Shown: in pieces, positions 33,455 through 42,266 of the stretch
How positions within the stretch are numbered: position 1 is the stretch's first letter
Layout: each line of letters begins with the position of its first letter
Source of the DNA: Streptomyces yatensis
Lineage (GTDB): Bacteria; Actinomycetota; Actinomycetes; Streptomycetales; Streptomycetaceae
Assembly: GCF_018069625.1 (NCBI RefSeq)
Contig: NZ_CP072941.1
Coordinates: 124,001 to 188,000, forward strand
Reading direction: 5' to 3'
DNA: 64,000 nucleotides
The notes under the pieces: generated by a model
Databases searched by the model: none
What the model was told of the DNA's origin: nothing
Seen by the model: the letters and a program-made list of their open reading frames with translations, nothing else
Program-made: the position numbers and the translations under genes

Positions 33455-34570
33455 TCACCTTTCTTGACCCGGCTTCTGGCTTGAATCCGCTGTCGTCGAC
33501 CGATGCCATCGCGTCGGCACCAGCACGGCAGCGACCAGCGACCACGCCCCCAGAGCCACCCAGACCCCGAGATGCCCGAGGAGTACCAGACGGTGGATCC
33601 CCTCAGCCTCGCCGAGGGCGGCGGTGGACACGGCGTACATGCCCGTGGGGAAGACGATGGTCCACCAGGACGGCTCGTATCTCAGGGGCACCCGGTGCAG
33701 CAGATGCCGCCAGATTCCGGCGGCCAGCAGCGGGGGCAGCAGGCAGGTGGCCCAGCCCCACAGGGCGATGAGGACGACGCGGATCGCCGCCCCGAGATGC
33801 GGGGTGCCAAGCCCCTGGTGCACCAGCCGGGCACCGGCCAGCAGACTGATCGCGCAGGCCCCCATCGTGATCCAGTAGGGCGGCGACAGCTCCCGGGGCC
33901 CTAACCCGAACCGCGTCAGCCGGCAGGCGACCACGGTGGCCACCGCCGCGTACAGCAGCACCCCGGCCACCCAGCCGAGCGCTTCGACCGGCCGTGCGCG
34001 GCCGGGCGCCAGCGCCGCCACGGCCAGGACGGCGGACTGGACCCCCACGACGCACAGGAACCAGGCCCCGTCCACGCGCCGCACCATCCCGCCCGCACCG
34101 AGCCGGCGCACCAGGAGCCCCACACACCCGAGCAGGAAGACGGCGGCGGGCGCGGCCAGCACCGGCAGAGCCGGCGCGGCCACTCGCGCAGGCCCCGCCG
34201 CCAGCCGAACGGCGAGCACATCGGAGCCGGCCACGAAGGTGAAGAAGCCGAAGAGCCGCGCGGGATCTCGCAGGTCGGCGGCCACCTCACGCGGAAAGCG
34301 CACCACCCGCCACACCAGCTTCGCCAGCAGCCCGCCGTAGAGCACCACGGCCACGGCCAGCAGGGCTTCCGACAACCCTCGCGCGCCCACTGCCGCGAGC
34401 CCCTGGGACACGATTCCGGTCGCCATCACCGGGGCGAAGGCACCGGGCGGCAGGTTACGCGCCCCCACCCCGTTCGTCGTCCGCAACACACCAGCAGGCT
34501 GCCACCACACCGGAACCCCGGTGCAGTGGCCCGGACGGGCGGAACGGCTCGCAGGGACTTCGTCGGCCAC
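33455..34570 (-). CDS. TDT/SLAC1-like anion channel or dicarboxylate transporter
   Basis: A 371-residue membrane protein with about ten helices. The opening LPPGAFAPVMATGIVSQGLA is diagnostic of the tellurite-resistance/dicarboxylate (TDT) family, which includes the plant nitrate/chloride channel SLAC1. FFTFVAGSDVLAV and PYWITMGACAISLLAG mark further helices. GTG 34570 opens the frame, but the first 35 residues look unlike the family, so a start near GTG at about 34490 is possible. It is on the same strand as and upstream of narG, so it may carry nitrate or nitrite; this is inference from position. Confidence 0.8.
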   Translation of the reverse strand: MADEVPASRSARPGHCTGVPVWWQPAGVLRTTNGVGARNLPPGAFAPVMATGIVSQGLAAVGARGLSEALLAVAVVLYGGLLAKLVWRVVRFPREVAADLRDPARLFGFFTFVAGSDVLAVRLAAGPARVAAPALPVLAAPAAVFLLGCVGLLVRRLGAGGMVRRVDGAWFLCVVGVQSAVLAVAALAPGRARPVEALGWVAGVLLYAAVATVVACRLTRFGLGPRELSPPYWITMGACAISLLAGARLVHQGLGTPHLGAAIRVVLIALWGWATCLLPPLLAAGIWRHLLHRVPLRYEPSWWTIVFPTGMYAVSTAALGEAEGIHRLVLLGHLGVWVALGAWSLVAAVLVPTRWHRSTTADSSQKPGQER

Positions 34571-34971
34571 CGGTTCCCCAAGACACTCCCTGGGCCTGCT
34601 TAGTACGCGCTTGAACCAGCGCAGACCGTTCCGATAGCCGAGGAGGCCCGGGCCGGCCGCGGGAACGGGCCACCGTGGCCTGAAGTCTCACCCCGAACGC
34701 GTCCCGGACTCCGGGTCCCGGTCGCAGGGCACGGACATCTCCACCCGGCCCCACGTCCGTCAGCACGGTCCTGGAGCGTTTTCCATGATCAGGAGTCACG
34801 CCGAACCTCTTACAGTCCCGCCAAGGTGCGCACGGCGCGCCCGCTGAAGCAGGAGTCGCGGACGAGCACGCGGCGATCGGCCCGATGGACGGGGACCGAG
34901 CAGCGCGGACAGGCTGAGGGGGTCGGAGACAACCTCGCGCAGTTCCTTCGCCTCCCGCATGTAAAGGTCGC
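34571..34971. other. Intergenic stretch
   Basis: About 400 bp with no supported gene. It leads into a strong promoter at 34972-35000. ATGTAAAGGTC at 34959-34969 and ATGTAAAGCCT at 34985-34995 are direct near-repeats flanking the -35 box and may bind the XRE protein. Confidence 0.5.
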
Positions 34972-35000
34972 TTGACACCCTCGGATGTAAAGCCTACTTT
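34972..35000 (+). promoter_or_regulatory. Sigma-70-type promoter giving a leaderless transcript
   Basis: TTGACA (34972-34977), a 17-bp spacer and TACTTT (34995-35000) form a near-consensus promoter. The ATG of the XRE gene begins seven bases after the -10 box, so transcription would start at or next to the start codon. Confidence 0.72.
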
Positions 35001-35006
35001 CCATAC

Positions 35007-35198
35007 ATGCGGAACGAGGTACGCCAGCTGCGCACCGTCATGGGGCTCTCCCAGCAGGAGCTGGGGCGGGCGCTGGGCGTTTCCCGGCAGACGATCAACG
35101 CCATCGAACAGTCTCGCTATGACCCCTCTCTGCCCCTGGCGATCCGTATGGCCCGGTACTTCGGTAAGACGGTGGAGGAGATCTTTCATGTCGACTGA
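35007..35198 (+). CDS. XRE-family HTH regulator (Cro/CI type)
   Basis: A 63-residue single-domain DNA-binding protein: MRNEVRQLRTVMGLSQQELG and VSRQTINAIEQSRYDPSLPL give the five-helix Cro/CI fold. Such tiny XRE proteins (YozG-like) normally pair with a membrane protein encoded next. There is no leader, so translation is leaderless. Its last 11 bp overlap the next gene. It probably represses its own promoter through the ATGTAAAG repeats. Confidence 0.9.
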   Translation: MRNEVRQLRTVMGLSQQELGRALGVSRQTINAIEQSRYDPSLPLAIRMARYFGKTVEEIFHVD

Positions 35199-35595
35199 CC
35201 ACAAGCCAGAGACCACCCGCGGCCAGCGCTGGGCCGTTCCAGCCGTGGGGCTGGCCATGGGCGTCGTCTTCATCGCGATCTTCCTGGCCCGGCACGAACC
35301 CGGAATGGCTGCCGGCGGCTTCGCCACCATGGCTGCCTATGTGCTGATCCTCGTCATGGCATCGCGCCGATCGGAGCCCGCCGCGCTGCTGCGCGGCCAG
35401 CAAACGGACGAGCGCCGTCGAGCCATCAACCAGCGCGCGTCCACGTTCACGCTGAACGTCCTGGTGCTGGTGCTCCTGGCCGGCTTCGTGACCGAACTGA
35501 TCCGCGGACACAGCGGCCACCCCTGGGATGTGCTGTGCGGGGCAGGCGCCGTGACCTACATCCTCGCCACCATCTACTTCTCGCGCCGCGGCTGA
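35188..35595 (+). CDS. Four-helix membrane protein partnered with the XRE regulator
   Basis: A 135-residue membrane protein. Helices lie at about residues 15-33, 39-57, 85-105 and 115-130. ATG 35188 has GGAGGAG seven bases upstream and overlaps the XRE gene by 11 bp, so the two are co-expressed. The family (DUF2178-like) accompanies small XRE regulators in many bacteria and its role is unclear; a sensor or membrane-stress role is inference. Confidence 0.8.
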   Translation: MSTDHKPETTRGQRWAVPAVGLAMGVVFIAIFLARHEPGMAAGGFATMAAYVLILVMASRRSEPAALLRGQQTDERRRAINQRASTFTLNVLVLVLLAGFVTELIRGHSGHPWDVLCGAGAVTYILATIYFSRRG

Positions 35596-35835
35596 CCCGC
35601 CCGCGGACGCCCTGGACGGTGGCGGCCACCGCGGTGCTCGTGGAGGCGGTGCCGGACTGCCGCGGCACCGGATCCGCGCGGGCGGCAACGCGCACGCGAA
35701 CGACGATCCGGCGCCGCGGCCATGACCTACCGCCGCTCACCGCCCACCGCACGTCGATGTCCTGATCTGCCCGCCAGAAGACACTGACCGCCACGCGCCC
35801 GGAGTGGCTCCGTGGCCCCGCGGCCGTCGGCGCTC

Positions 35836-36888
35836 TCATTCGGGGCGGGCCGCACGGCCGACCGTGTGCATGTGCCGCAGACCTTGCCGGTAGGAGTCGA
35901 GCAGTCCGGTCTCGGCGTACGGGAGGCCGAGGCTGCGGCAGTGTTCCCGGACCAGAGGCTGTACGAGCCTGAGGTGAGGCCTGGGCATGTTCGGGAAGAG
36001 GTGGTGCTCGATCTGGTAGTTCAGCCCGCCCAGGAGCCAGTCGGTGACCGGCCCGCCTCGCACGTTGCGCGAAGTGAGAACCTGGCGGCGCAGATGGCCC
36101 CACCGCTCCCCCGCCGGATCGGGCATCTCCATGCCCTTGTGGTTGGGCGCGAAGGCCATGCCCAGGTGGAGCCCGAACAGCGCCTGATGGAGGAGTGCGA
36201 ACACGACGGCCTTGCCCACCGGCAGGCAGGTCAGCAGCAGGGCGCCGTAACCGGCCGTGTGGAGCGCCAGCAGCGCGCCCTCGATGGCCCGTTCGCGCAG
36301 CGGCTGCCGCCGCAGGTCCTTCACACTGCTCACCTTCAGGGCGATGCCTTCCAGCAGCAGCATCGGGAAGAACAGCCAGGCCTGGTGGCGGGTGACCCAG
36401 CGGGCGAATCCGCGGCGCACAGCCGCCTGCTGAGCGGTCCACACCAGTGCGCCGGCGCCGACGTCGGGGTCCTTGTCGATGTGGTTGGGGTTGGCGTGGT
36501 GCCGGTTGTGCTTGTCGTTCCACCACGCGTAACTCATGCCCAGCAGCAGATTGCCGTGCAGGAGCCCGATGACGCGGTGCGCCCGGCGGCCGGCGGCGAT
36601 CTGGGCGTGCCCGGCGTCGTGGCCGATGTAGGCGGTGCGGGCGGACCAGACGGCCAGCGGCACAGCCAGCAGCAGCGTCCACCAGGTGTCCTGGGCCAGG
36701 ACGAGCCCGGTCACCACGGCGGCCAGGGCGAGGAGGTTCCCGGTGATCATCCGCGCGTACCAGCCCCTGCGGCGCTCCAGCAGACCCTGTCTTTTGACTT
36801 TCCGCAGCAGGGGGGTGAACTCACTCCCCTGCCGCGCGGTGGCGCCACCGGGTGCGGTCGACACAGACGGCGCGACGGTCTGAGACAT
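35836..36888 (-). CDS. Membrane fatty acid (acyl-CoA) desaturase
   Basis: A 350-residue di-iron desaturase. The three histidine boxes are clear: HDAGH at about residue 90, HNRHH at about 127 and QIEHH at about 294. Helical pairs surround them (NLLALAAVVTGLVLA, LLLAVPLAVWSA). It would introduce a double bond into membrane acyl chains using reduced ferredoxin and oxygen. GGAG is eight bases before the ATG at 36888. It stands alone, with no ferredoxin reductase nearby. Confidence 0.9.
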   Translation of the reverse strand: MSQTVAPSVSTAPGGATARQGSEFTPLLRKVKRQGLLERRRGWYARMITGNLLALAAVVTGLVLAQDTWWTLLLAVPLAVWSARTAYIGHDAGHAQIAAGRRAHRVIGLLHGNLLLGMSYAWWNDKHNRHHANPNHIDKDPDVGAGALVWTAQQAAVRRGFARWVTRHQAWLFFPMLLLEGIALKVSSVKDLRRQPLRERAIEGALLALHTAGYGALLLTCLPVGKAVVFALLHQALFGLHLGMAFAPNHKGMEMPDPAGERWGHLRRQVLTSRNVRGGPVTDWLLGGLNYQIEHHLFPNMPRPHLRLVQPLVREHCRSLGLPYAETGLLDSYRQGLRHMHTVGRAARPE

Positions 36889-37484
36889 GAAGGACTCCGG
36901 TCAGTGAATCGGACGGCAAGGCTGTGACCTGCTCAAACGTACGGACCGGGGGTCATGGGGCGCCATGGCGTCAACACCCCGGCCACACCGGGGGCTAGCC
37001 CCAACACCCTGAAGGGGGCCAGCGACACCCCCACCCGGCCTCCGGGCAGCCACCACACCGGAAGGACCGGGTCACGCCGGCGTTCTGGAGGAACCGCTCC
37101 TGCGGCGGCGCACCGTGATCACCGCCGGGGCGCCGGCCGCCGTGCCGGTGGTGCGGGACACGGCCGCGGTGAAGCGGGACACGGCCGAGGTGAAGCGGGA
37201 CACGGCCGTGGTCAAAGTGCGCCGGCCGCCACCGGCCACGACCGTGTCGGCCACCCCATCGAGCCAGCCACCCCCACGAGCCGGCTACCCCCCTTGAGCC
37301 AGCCACCCCGTTGAGTCTGAACCGCGCCATGGAGGAAGGACTCCTCACAACAGTGGTGGGCTTGACCTGGTCAGAGGTCGGTGTCGTGCACGAGGCCGCC
37401 GGGCAGCGGGACGCGGCCCGGCCGCGTCACCGCACGCGATAAACCCGGCGACGTCGACGGTCATCCCCGGGATACTGGGCGCCC
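36889..37484. other. Intergenic region containing a tandem repeat
   Basis: About 600 bp without a supported gene. It holds a hairpin-like GGGGCTAGCCCC at 36990-37001 and the three-unit 21-bp tandem repeat described separately. A 60-codon frame across the repeat has no ribosome site. Confidence 0.5.
37153..37215. repeat. Tandem repeat, three units of 21 bp
   Basis: Units GCGGGACACGGCCGNGGTGA + A at 37153, 37174 and 37195 are identical except for one variable base in units 1-3 (C, A, T) and one change in the last. The 21-bp period is a whole number of codons, giving KRDTAxV-type heptads on the plus strand or FTxAVSR on the minus strand. Confidence 0.85.
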
Positions 37485-38231
37485 ATGAACGAGGTGAAAG
37501 TCGTCGTCGCCCATTCCGAGCGCGCGACCCTGCGCGTCGGCGACGTGTTCCTGAAGGTGGACGCCGATCAGGCGCGCATCGACGTCGAGGTCGAGGCGAT
37601 GTCTCTCGCACCGGTCCCGACCCCGCAGGTCCTGTGGCGCAAGCCGCCCGTGCTCGCGATCACCGCGCTCCCAGGGACACCGCTCGGGCGCCTCGGTGGG
37701 CCGTCGAGCGGGGCGCCGGCGGCGTGGGCCGCGGCGGGCGCAGCCATCCGGAAACTGCACGACGCGCCCCTGCCGCCCCGGCCCGGCCGGGCCGGACGGA
37801 GCATCGTCGCGCTGGCGGCCGAACTCGACGACGAATGCGAGCGGCTCGTGACGAACCGCGTCCTGCCCGCCGACCTGGTCACCCGCAACCGCCAGATCGC
37901 CCAGGCCGCGCTCCGGCCGTGGACTCCCGCGTTCACACACGGCGACCTGCAGATCGCGCACGTCTTCGTCGACAGCGACGAGGTCACCGGCATCATCGAC
38001 TGGTCCGAAGCGGGCCAGGGTGACGCCCTCTACGACCTCGCCACCTTCACACTCGGACACGAGGAGCACCTCGACGACGTCATCGCCGGCTATGGCACCG
38101 ACGTCGACCTCGACGTGATCCACGCGTGGTGGTCCTTGCGAAGCCTGCTAGGGGTTCGCTGGCTGATCGAACACGGCTTCGACCCCTTCGCGCCGGGCTG
38201 CGAGGTCGACGTGCTGAAATCCCGCATGTGA
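37485..38231 (+). CDS. Aminoglycoside phosphotransferase-like kinase
   Basis: A 248-residue small-molecule kinase of the APH/choline kinase fold. The catalytic loop reads FTHGDLQIAHVFV and the metal-binding motif IIDWSEAGQGDALYDLA. In the Brenner motif HGDxxxxN the final Asn is His (HGDLQIAHV), seen in some uncharacterised actinobacterial members. The N-lobe is short (VFLKVDADQARIDVEVEAMS). The substrate is unknown and resistance to a drug should not be assumed. ATG 37485 is the start; no strong ribosome site is visible. Confidence 0.8.
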   Translation: MNEVKVVVAHSERATLRVGDVFLKVDADQARIDVEVEAMSLAPVPTPQVLWRKPPVLAITALPGTPLGRLGGPSSGAPAAWAAAGAAIRKLHDAPLPPRPGRAGRSIVALAAELDDECERLVTNRVLPADLVTRNRQIAQAALRPWTPAFTHGDLQIAHVFVDSDEVTGIIDWSEAGQGDALYDLATFTLGHEEHLDDVIAGYGTDVDLDVIHAWWSLRSLLGVRWLIEHGFDPFAPGCEVDVLKSRM

Positions 38232-38308
38232 GGCTGCACGGGCCCGACCGTTGTGGGTACGCTCCGATGCATCGAACAGGTCACCCCTTTGCGGCGCATC
38301 GCCTGCTC

Positions 38309-38781
38309 TTACTCCCAGCAAAGCGCGGTGCGGAGTCGTTGCCGGCAGATGACGGCGCAGCCGAGGGTGACCAACGCGTGGTGGATGTCGTCGCGGATCT
38401 CCCAACGGGTCCGCAGGCGGCGGAACCAGTGCAGCAGCGCGATCGCTCCTTCCACGACCCAGCGGAACACGCCCAGGCCGCAGCCGTGCCCGGTGCCGCA
38501 CCGGGCGAGGCGCGGGGTGATCTGGAACGGACCCCGGCCTCCTTCCAGTCCCACAGCCATCCCAGCAGGTCATCCCCGAGCCCAAGCCCGAGCTCCTGAG
38601 GCACAAACTCCCCGCGGAACCCGGTGCAGAGCACGAACACAATCCCGCACACCACCTTGCGACTCCCCAACACCGCCGACCCGGGACGCCGCGGATTGCG
38701 CCGGACCACCGGCAGCAGCGGCTCGACGCGCGCCCACAACTCCTCGTCGATCTCCCACGGCCCGGCAACGGTCTTCCACAT
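38309..38781 (-). pseudogene. IS5-type transposase with an internal deletion
   Basis: From ATG 38781 the frame gives VAGPWEIDEELWARVEPLLP and LVVCGIVFVLCTGF-like sequence up to about 38545, the N-terminal third of the enzyme. It then jumps, with a frame change, to GCGLGVFRWVVEGAIALLHW and the usual tail HHALVTLGCAVICRQRLR. The first two catalytic aspartates and the region between are missing, and the Glu motif is WVVEGA instead of WVVERT. Confidence 0.75.
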
Positions 38782-39759
38782 CTCCACTGGCTCGCCCCCT
38801 TCAGCCAGCACCAACGAGAACTGGCACCCCATCACCCCCCAAGGTCCAGAGCCCTCCTCCTGTCCGGAGTCGTAAGGCCCGTTGCGGCAGGGAGCGGCGA
38901 CGCGGAGGGCGGCCTCATGCGCCGGACAGGCCGGGCCATGCCCCGGCCTCTTACGCAGACCCGCCAGGAAGCGCCAGAACGCCCAGCGAAACCGCACCGG
39001 CCGGACAGACACGACCACCGGCACGAACACGAACACGCGTACAGGCACAGGCCCGGGCGCAGGGACAGGCGCACGCCCGGGCTCCGGGCGCCGGGACGGA
39101 CACCGAGACGAGCGGAGACGACTACGTGCAGCACCTGGAGGAAGGGGCTTCTTGACCGCCTTCCACGGGTCGTTCGGCCTCCTCGGTATCCGCGCCCACA
39201 GCCCCCGCGAGGCCCGGCCACCGCGGCAGACCACCGTGCGCGGCACCGAGGGAAGGCGCGCGAACACTGCTGCGGAGGGAACACCCATCGGGACCAGTCC
39301 CCGCCCAGGCAGCCGACGTCACCGTGGTGTCCGCCGGCCGCCTCCACGACAACGACGAGAACGAGGACGAAGGTGGGCGGGCTGACGTGCTGCAGCACAC
39401 CACCATCGCGCTCGAATCCGCGGGAACACTCCCCCACCCCCGCACGCCATCAGCGCCGACGCGCGAACGGCACGATAGGGCTGCCCGACCCACCCGACAA
39501 AGCGCTGCGACAGCCCGCGCCAACTCACCACCGACGTCCACGCCATGCGCGCCACGGCCATGGAAACCCCCGGGGCGCGCCGCAGACCCTCGCCACGACC
39601 ACGCCCGCAGGTCCAGGGCTAACCTCACCGGGCCCACCGGCCGCGCCGGTCACCGTGGTGACCCACCGCTCCGGCGGACGCCACCGCGTCATCGACCCGG
39701 TGGCCGATTGACCCGGTTACCGCAGAACGCCCCGGGCGGCAGCGCACCCCCGGCCCGGC
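38782..39759. other. Nearly 1 kb without a supported gene
   Basis: Open frames in this stretch translate to Arg/Pro/Thr-rich sequence on both strands (for example RTQAQARAQGQAHARA), with no ribosome sites or domains. The region around 39015-39090 is simple sequence (ACGAACACG and GGCACAGG runs). It is most likely non-functional. Confidence 0.55.
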
Positions 39760-40368
39760 CTAGCCGTCCACCTCGTACTGCCCCACCTCACGGAAGTAAC
39801 GCAGGGCCTCCGGGGAACCGTCGTCCAGGGCTGCGTTGACAGCGGCGCGGAGGGCATCACTGATGTTCGGGTCCGTGAGCATGCGCGCTATATAGACGGC
39901 GTCGTCCTCGGCCTGGGCCAGCCGATAGCCCGTCTCCAGCCAGGCGCGCATCTCCTCCGGAGAACCGCTGTCGAGGAGCTCGTTGGCCTCCTCGATCACC
40001 CGCTTGTCGTGGTTCTGCGTGGCCCCATGGAGGATACGGGCGATGGCGACCCGGTCGTCCTCGGCCTGAGCCAGCCGGTAGCCGGTCTCCAAAAAGGCCC
40101 GCATGTCCTCCACCGTGCCGTTGAGGGCCTCATTCGCCTCACGGACGACTCCCCGGCCGCTGTCCTCATCCGCCAGGATCACCGCGATCGCGGCACGCAG
40201 TTCACCCTCCGACATCTCCTCCACCGGCGTCCCGGACACCACCGCCACCGCAGTAGTAGTAGTGGTGGACGGGGCCGCCGAACCGGTGGCAAACGCCGGG
40301 ACGGTGAACAGAAGGGCCGGTGCCAGGGCGGTTGCCGTGACGAACAGAGCGGCACGCATCGGTCTCAT
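39760..40368 (-). CDS. Secreted ALF-repeat protein
   Basis: A 202-residue exported protein. The signal peptide is MRPMRAALFVTATALAPALL ending at AFA. The mature part contains helical ALF-type repeats of about 40 residues, each with a core like MRAFLETGYRLAQAEDDRVA (two nearly identical copies around residues 100 and 150) and a third degenerate copy (ALRYFREVGQYEVDG). ALF repeats are common in Streptomyces secreted proteins, and their function is not known. GGAGG lies nine bases before the ATG at 40368. Genes with many more repeats are usual, so this is a short member. Confidence 0.82.
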   Translation of the reverse strand: MRPMRAALFVTATALAPALLFTVPAFATGSAAPSTTTTTAVAVVSGTPVEEMSEGELRAAIAVILADEDSGRGVVREANEALNGTVEDMRAFLETGYRLAQAEDDRVAIARILHGATQNHDKRVIEEANELLDSGSPEEMRAWLETGYRLAQAEDDAVYIARMLTDPNISDALRAAVNAALDDGSPEALRYFREVGQYEVDG

Positions 40369-40840
40369 GAAGGAACGCCTCCGTGATCGAACATCAAGTA
40401 AGCCGATGATCACCCATCCACGCCAAAACCGCACCAGAAATCCGTCACTCCGGAAAACAGCCGGCGGACCAGGCCCCGCCCCGCCACACGATGCGCCGAC
40501 CACTCCAGTCCGAAAAGAGCCACCGGCCCCACCGACATCCCTGCCCGAGCACACCGCGATCCACATCACGAACACCCCCCGCCACCACACCAAAAGCCGA
40601 CCACCTCAACAGCCACCCCCGCCCGCGGGCTGAAGACGCCGAACGCACCTCCCATAAACGCACATCAGACCCCCACCCAGACCCGGCAACACCACCAGAA
40701 CCGCCGCCCCCACCAGCCGGGAAAACCGGGCCGGCCACCACAGACCGCATCCAGGACACCGACCTCCAATCCTTCGGCCACCGCCGCCACCATCGCCACC
40801 GTCCTCATCAACACCGCCATCCCCTCCCCACCCCTCCCAT
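40369..40840. other. Intergenic stretch
   Basis: About 470 bp of C-rich, proline/threonine-encoding-looking sequence on the plus strand with no ribosome site. It hol ds the ALF gene promoter on the minus strand. No gene is supported. Confidence 0.5.
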
Positions 40841-41272
40841 GACAACCGAACGATCAAGCGATGAGTATCGAACCCCCACCGAGGAGGAATGGGACGCTTT
40901 CGTCGCACACTTCGAGAAGCGCAAGGTCTCATTGGCACCTGCGCTCGTGCCTTTTCAAGCCCTTGTGTTCGTGAACACGCTTGCATTCGTTGCTCGCTCC
41001 TCCGGCCGGACCCGGCCCAACGCGGCCGGTTGGAGGAGATCCGCGACAACCTCGTCGCCCGCACCGCCGAGGCGGAGCACGAAGGCTGGCTCGGCCAAGT
41101 CGAAGGACTCCGGGTCAGCCTGGCTGGCGCCGAAGACAAGCTCGCTCAAATGGGCCGACGAACTCCCGGAGGCACGGCGATCAACATCGGTATGCCACGC
41201 ATATCCCCAGCCCAACCCATCCGGGAGGAGGGAACAGCTGCGCTGAGACAATCAGTGGATGACCAGCAATGA
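40841..41272 (+). pseudogene. C-terminal part of a site-specific recombinase, copy 1
   Basis: The frame starts EEEWDAFVAHFEKRKVSL, then loses one base near 40936 and continues GTCARAFSSPCVREHACIRC, a cysteine-rich finger, followed by RLEEIRDNLVARTAEAEHEG and VEGLRVSLAGAEDKLAQM to TGA at 41272. This matches the tail of large Streptomyces tyrosine-recombinase-like proteins as I remember them; the catalytic domain is not here. A second copy lies at 41.8 kb. Confidence 0.55.
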
Positions 41273-41708
41273 GATCCGGTTCGACTGCCAGCAACGTGGC
41301 GACAGCGGCGTGCTCGTGATCCTCCCCCGCATCGACGGAGCGCCACTCACCGAGCTGATCGACAGTTTCGAGATCGCTGCCGGGATGCAGCCCGGAGGCG
41401 ACGCCTACGGTGGTCTGATCCCGCAGTTCTTCCGGTTCGGCCCGATGCAGGACCACTTCCTCGGACGGTCCACCAACGCGATGGGGCCGAAGACACCCGT
41501 GCTCGGTTGTGAATGCGGCGAGTGGGGGTGCTGGCCGCTCATGACCCGCATCACCATGACAGCCGACCTCGTGATCTGGGACTCCTTCGAGCAACCCCAT
41601 CGCAAGACTCGCGACTACAAGGCATTCGGTCCGTTCCAGTTCGACCGTCACCAATACGATGACGCCCTACGCGCGCTGAACGCCGCAATCGGGTCCGACG
41701 AGACGTGA
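41259..41708 (+). CDS. Conserved hypothetical protein with a CECxxWGCW motif
   Basis: A 149-residue protein. It starts MTSNEIRFDCQQRGDSGVLV and contains PQFFRFGPMQDHF, TPVLGCECGEWGCWPLMTRI and a final helix DDALRALNAAIG. The CEC...GC cysteines may bind a metal. It overlaps the end of the first recombinase tail by 14 bp and is followed by the second tail, so it may be cargo of the same element. Similar proteins occur in Streptomyces, without known function. Confidence 0.72.
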   Translation: MTSNEIRFDCQQRGDSGVLVILPRIDGAPLTELIDSFEIAAGMQPGGDAYGGLIPQFFRFGPMQDHFLGRSTNAMGPKTPVLGCECGEWGCWPLMTRITMTADLVIWDSFEQPHRKTRDYKAFGPFQFDRHQYDDALRALNAAIGSDET

Positions 41709-41777
41709 TCCGCACCCGCCAGCGCTAGTTCAGAGAAGCTTGTGTCAGATGCTCACTCCTGCGACCTGGCTCGTCCC

Positions 41778-42040
41778 CCCGGGCACGGGTTGCCGAGATC
41801 CGCGACAACTTGATCGCCCGAATCGCCGAAGCCGAGACGGAAGGCCGGCTCGGCGAGGTCGAAAGTCTCCAGGTCAGCCTGGCCGACGCCGAGGAGAAGC
41901 TCCGCCAGCTCGATCGGGGCCACGGGCAGCACACGGCCGTGGATCTTGCAGAACGACAAGCTGTGAACTTGTTCTCGATCTTGGTTGAGGGTCACGCGGC
42001 AGCTCACCTTCGTGGGTTCAGGCCACGGCCTCCGCGCTGA
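41778..42040 (+). pseudogene. C-terminal part of a site-specific recombinase, copy 2
   Basis: ARVAEIRDNLIARIAEAETE, then GRLGEVESLQVSLADAEEKL and RQLDRGHGQHTAVDLAERQA, closely parallels copy 1 (about three quarters identical DNA over 120 bp). The upstream cysteine finger is degraded and there is no start. Together the copies flank the conserved hypothetical gene as direct repeats. Confidence 0.55.
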
Positions 42041-42079
42041 TCCACTCTGTGACGGAGCACAGGATCAGACGAAGGCCGC

Positions 42080-42266
42080 CTACGTGTCCGGGACCACCAC
42101 CCGGGCGGGCAGTTTCCGTAGCCGCTGCTGGGTAGCACCGCACTCGATGAGTACCTCGTCGACCATCTCGAACGGCACGATCTGCGTCAACTCGCCCAGA
42201 TGTCCTGGAGCGAAGACACCCTCGGCTACCGCGATCTCGCGGCTGATGACACATTGACCTGACAGC
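42080..42266 (-). pseudogene. IS4-family transposase N-terminal fragment
   Basis: The minus strand reads VISREIAVAEGVFAPGHLGE and LTQIVPFEMVDEVLIECGAT then LRKLPARVVV, the N-terminal domain of IS4-type transposases, ending abruptly in a stop at 42080. The upstream flank forms a hairpin that recurs at 63.0 kb with a second such fragment. Confidence 0.75.

Noticed and set aside
37153-37215. CRISPR-like repeat
   Set aside because: The three 21-bp units are contiguous with no spacers, and no cas gene is nearby.
38253-39155. A 300-codon plus-strand frame ending in a plausible tail (SGDDYVQHLEEGAS)
   Set aside because: The frame runs antisense through the IS5 remnant, lacks a ribosome site and is otherwise low complexity.
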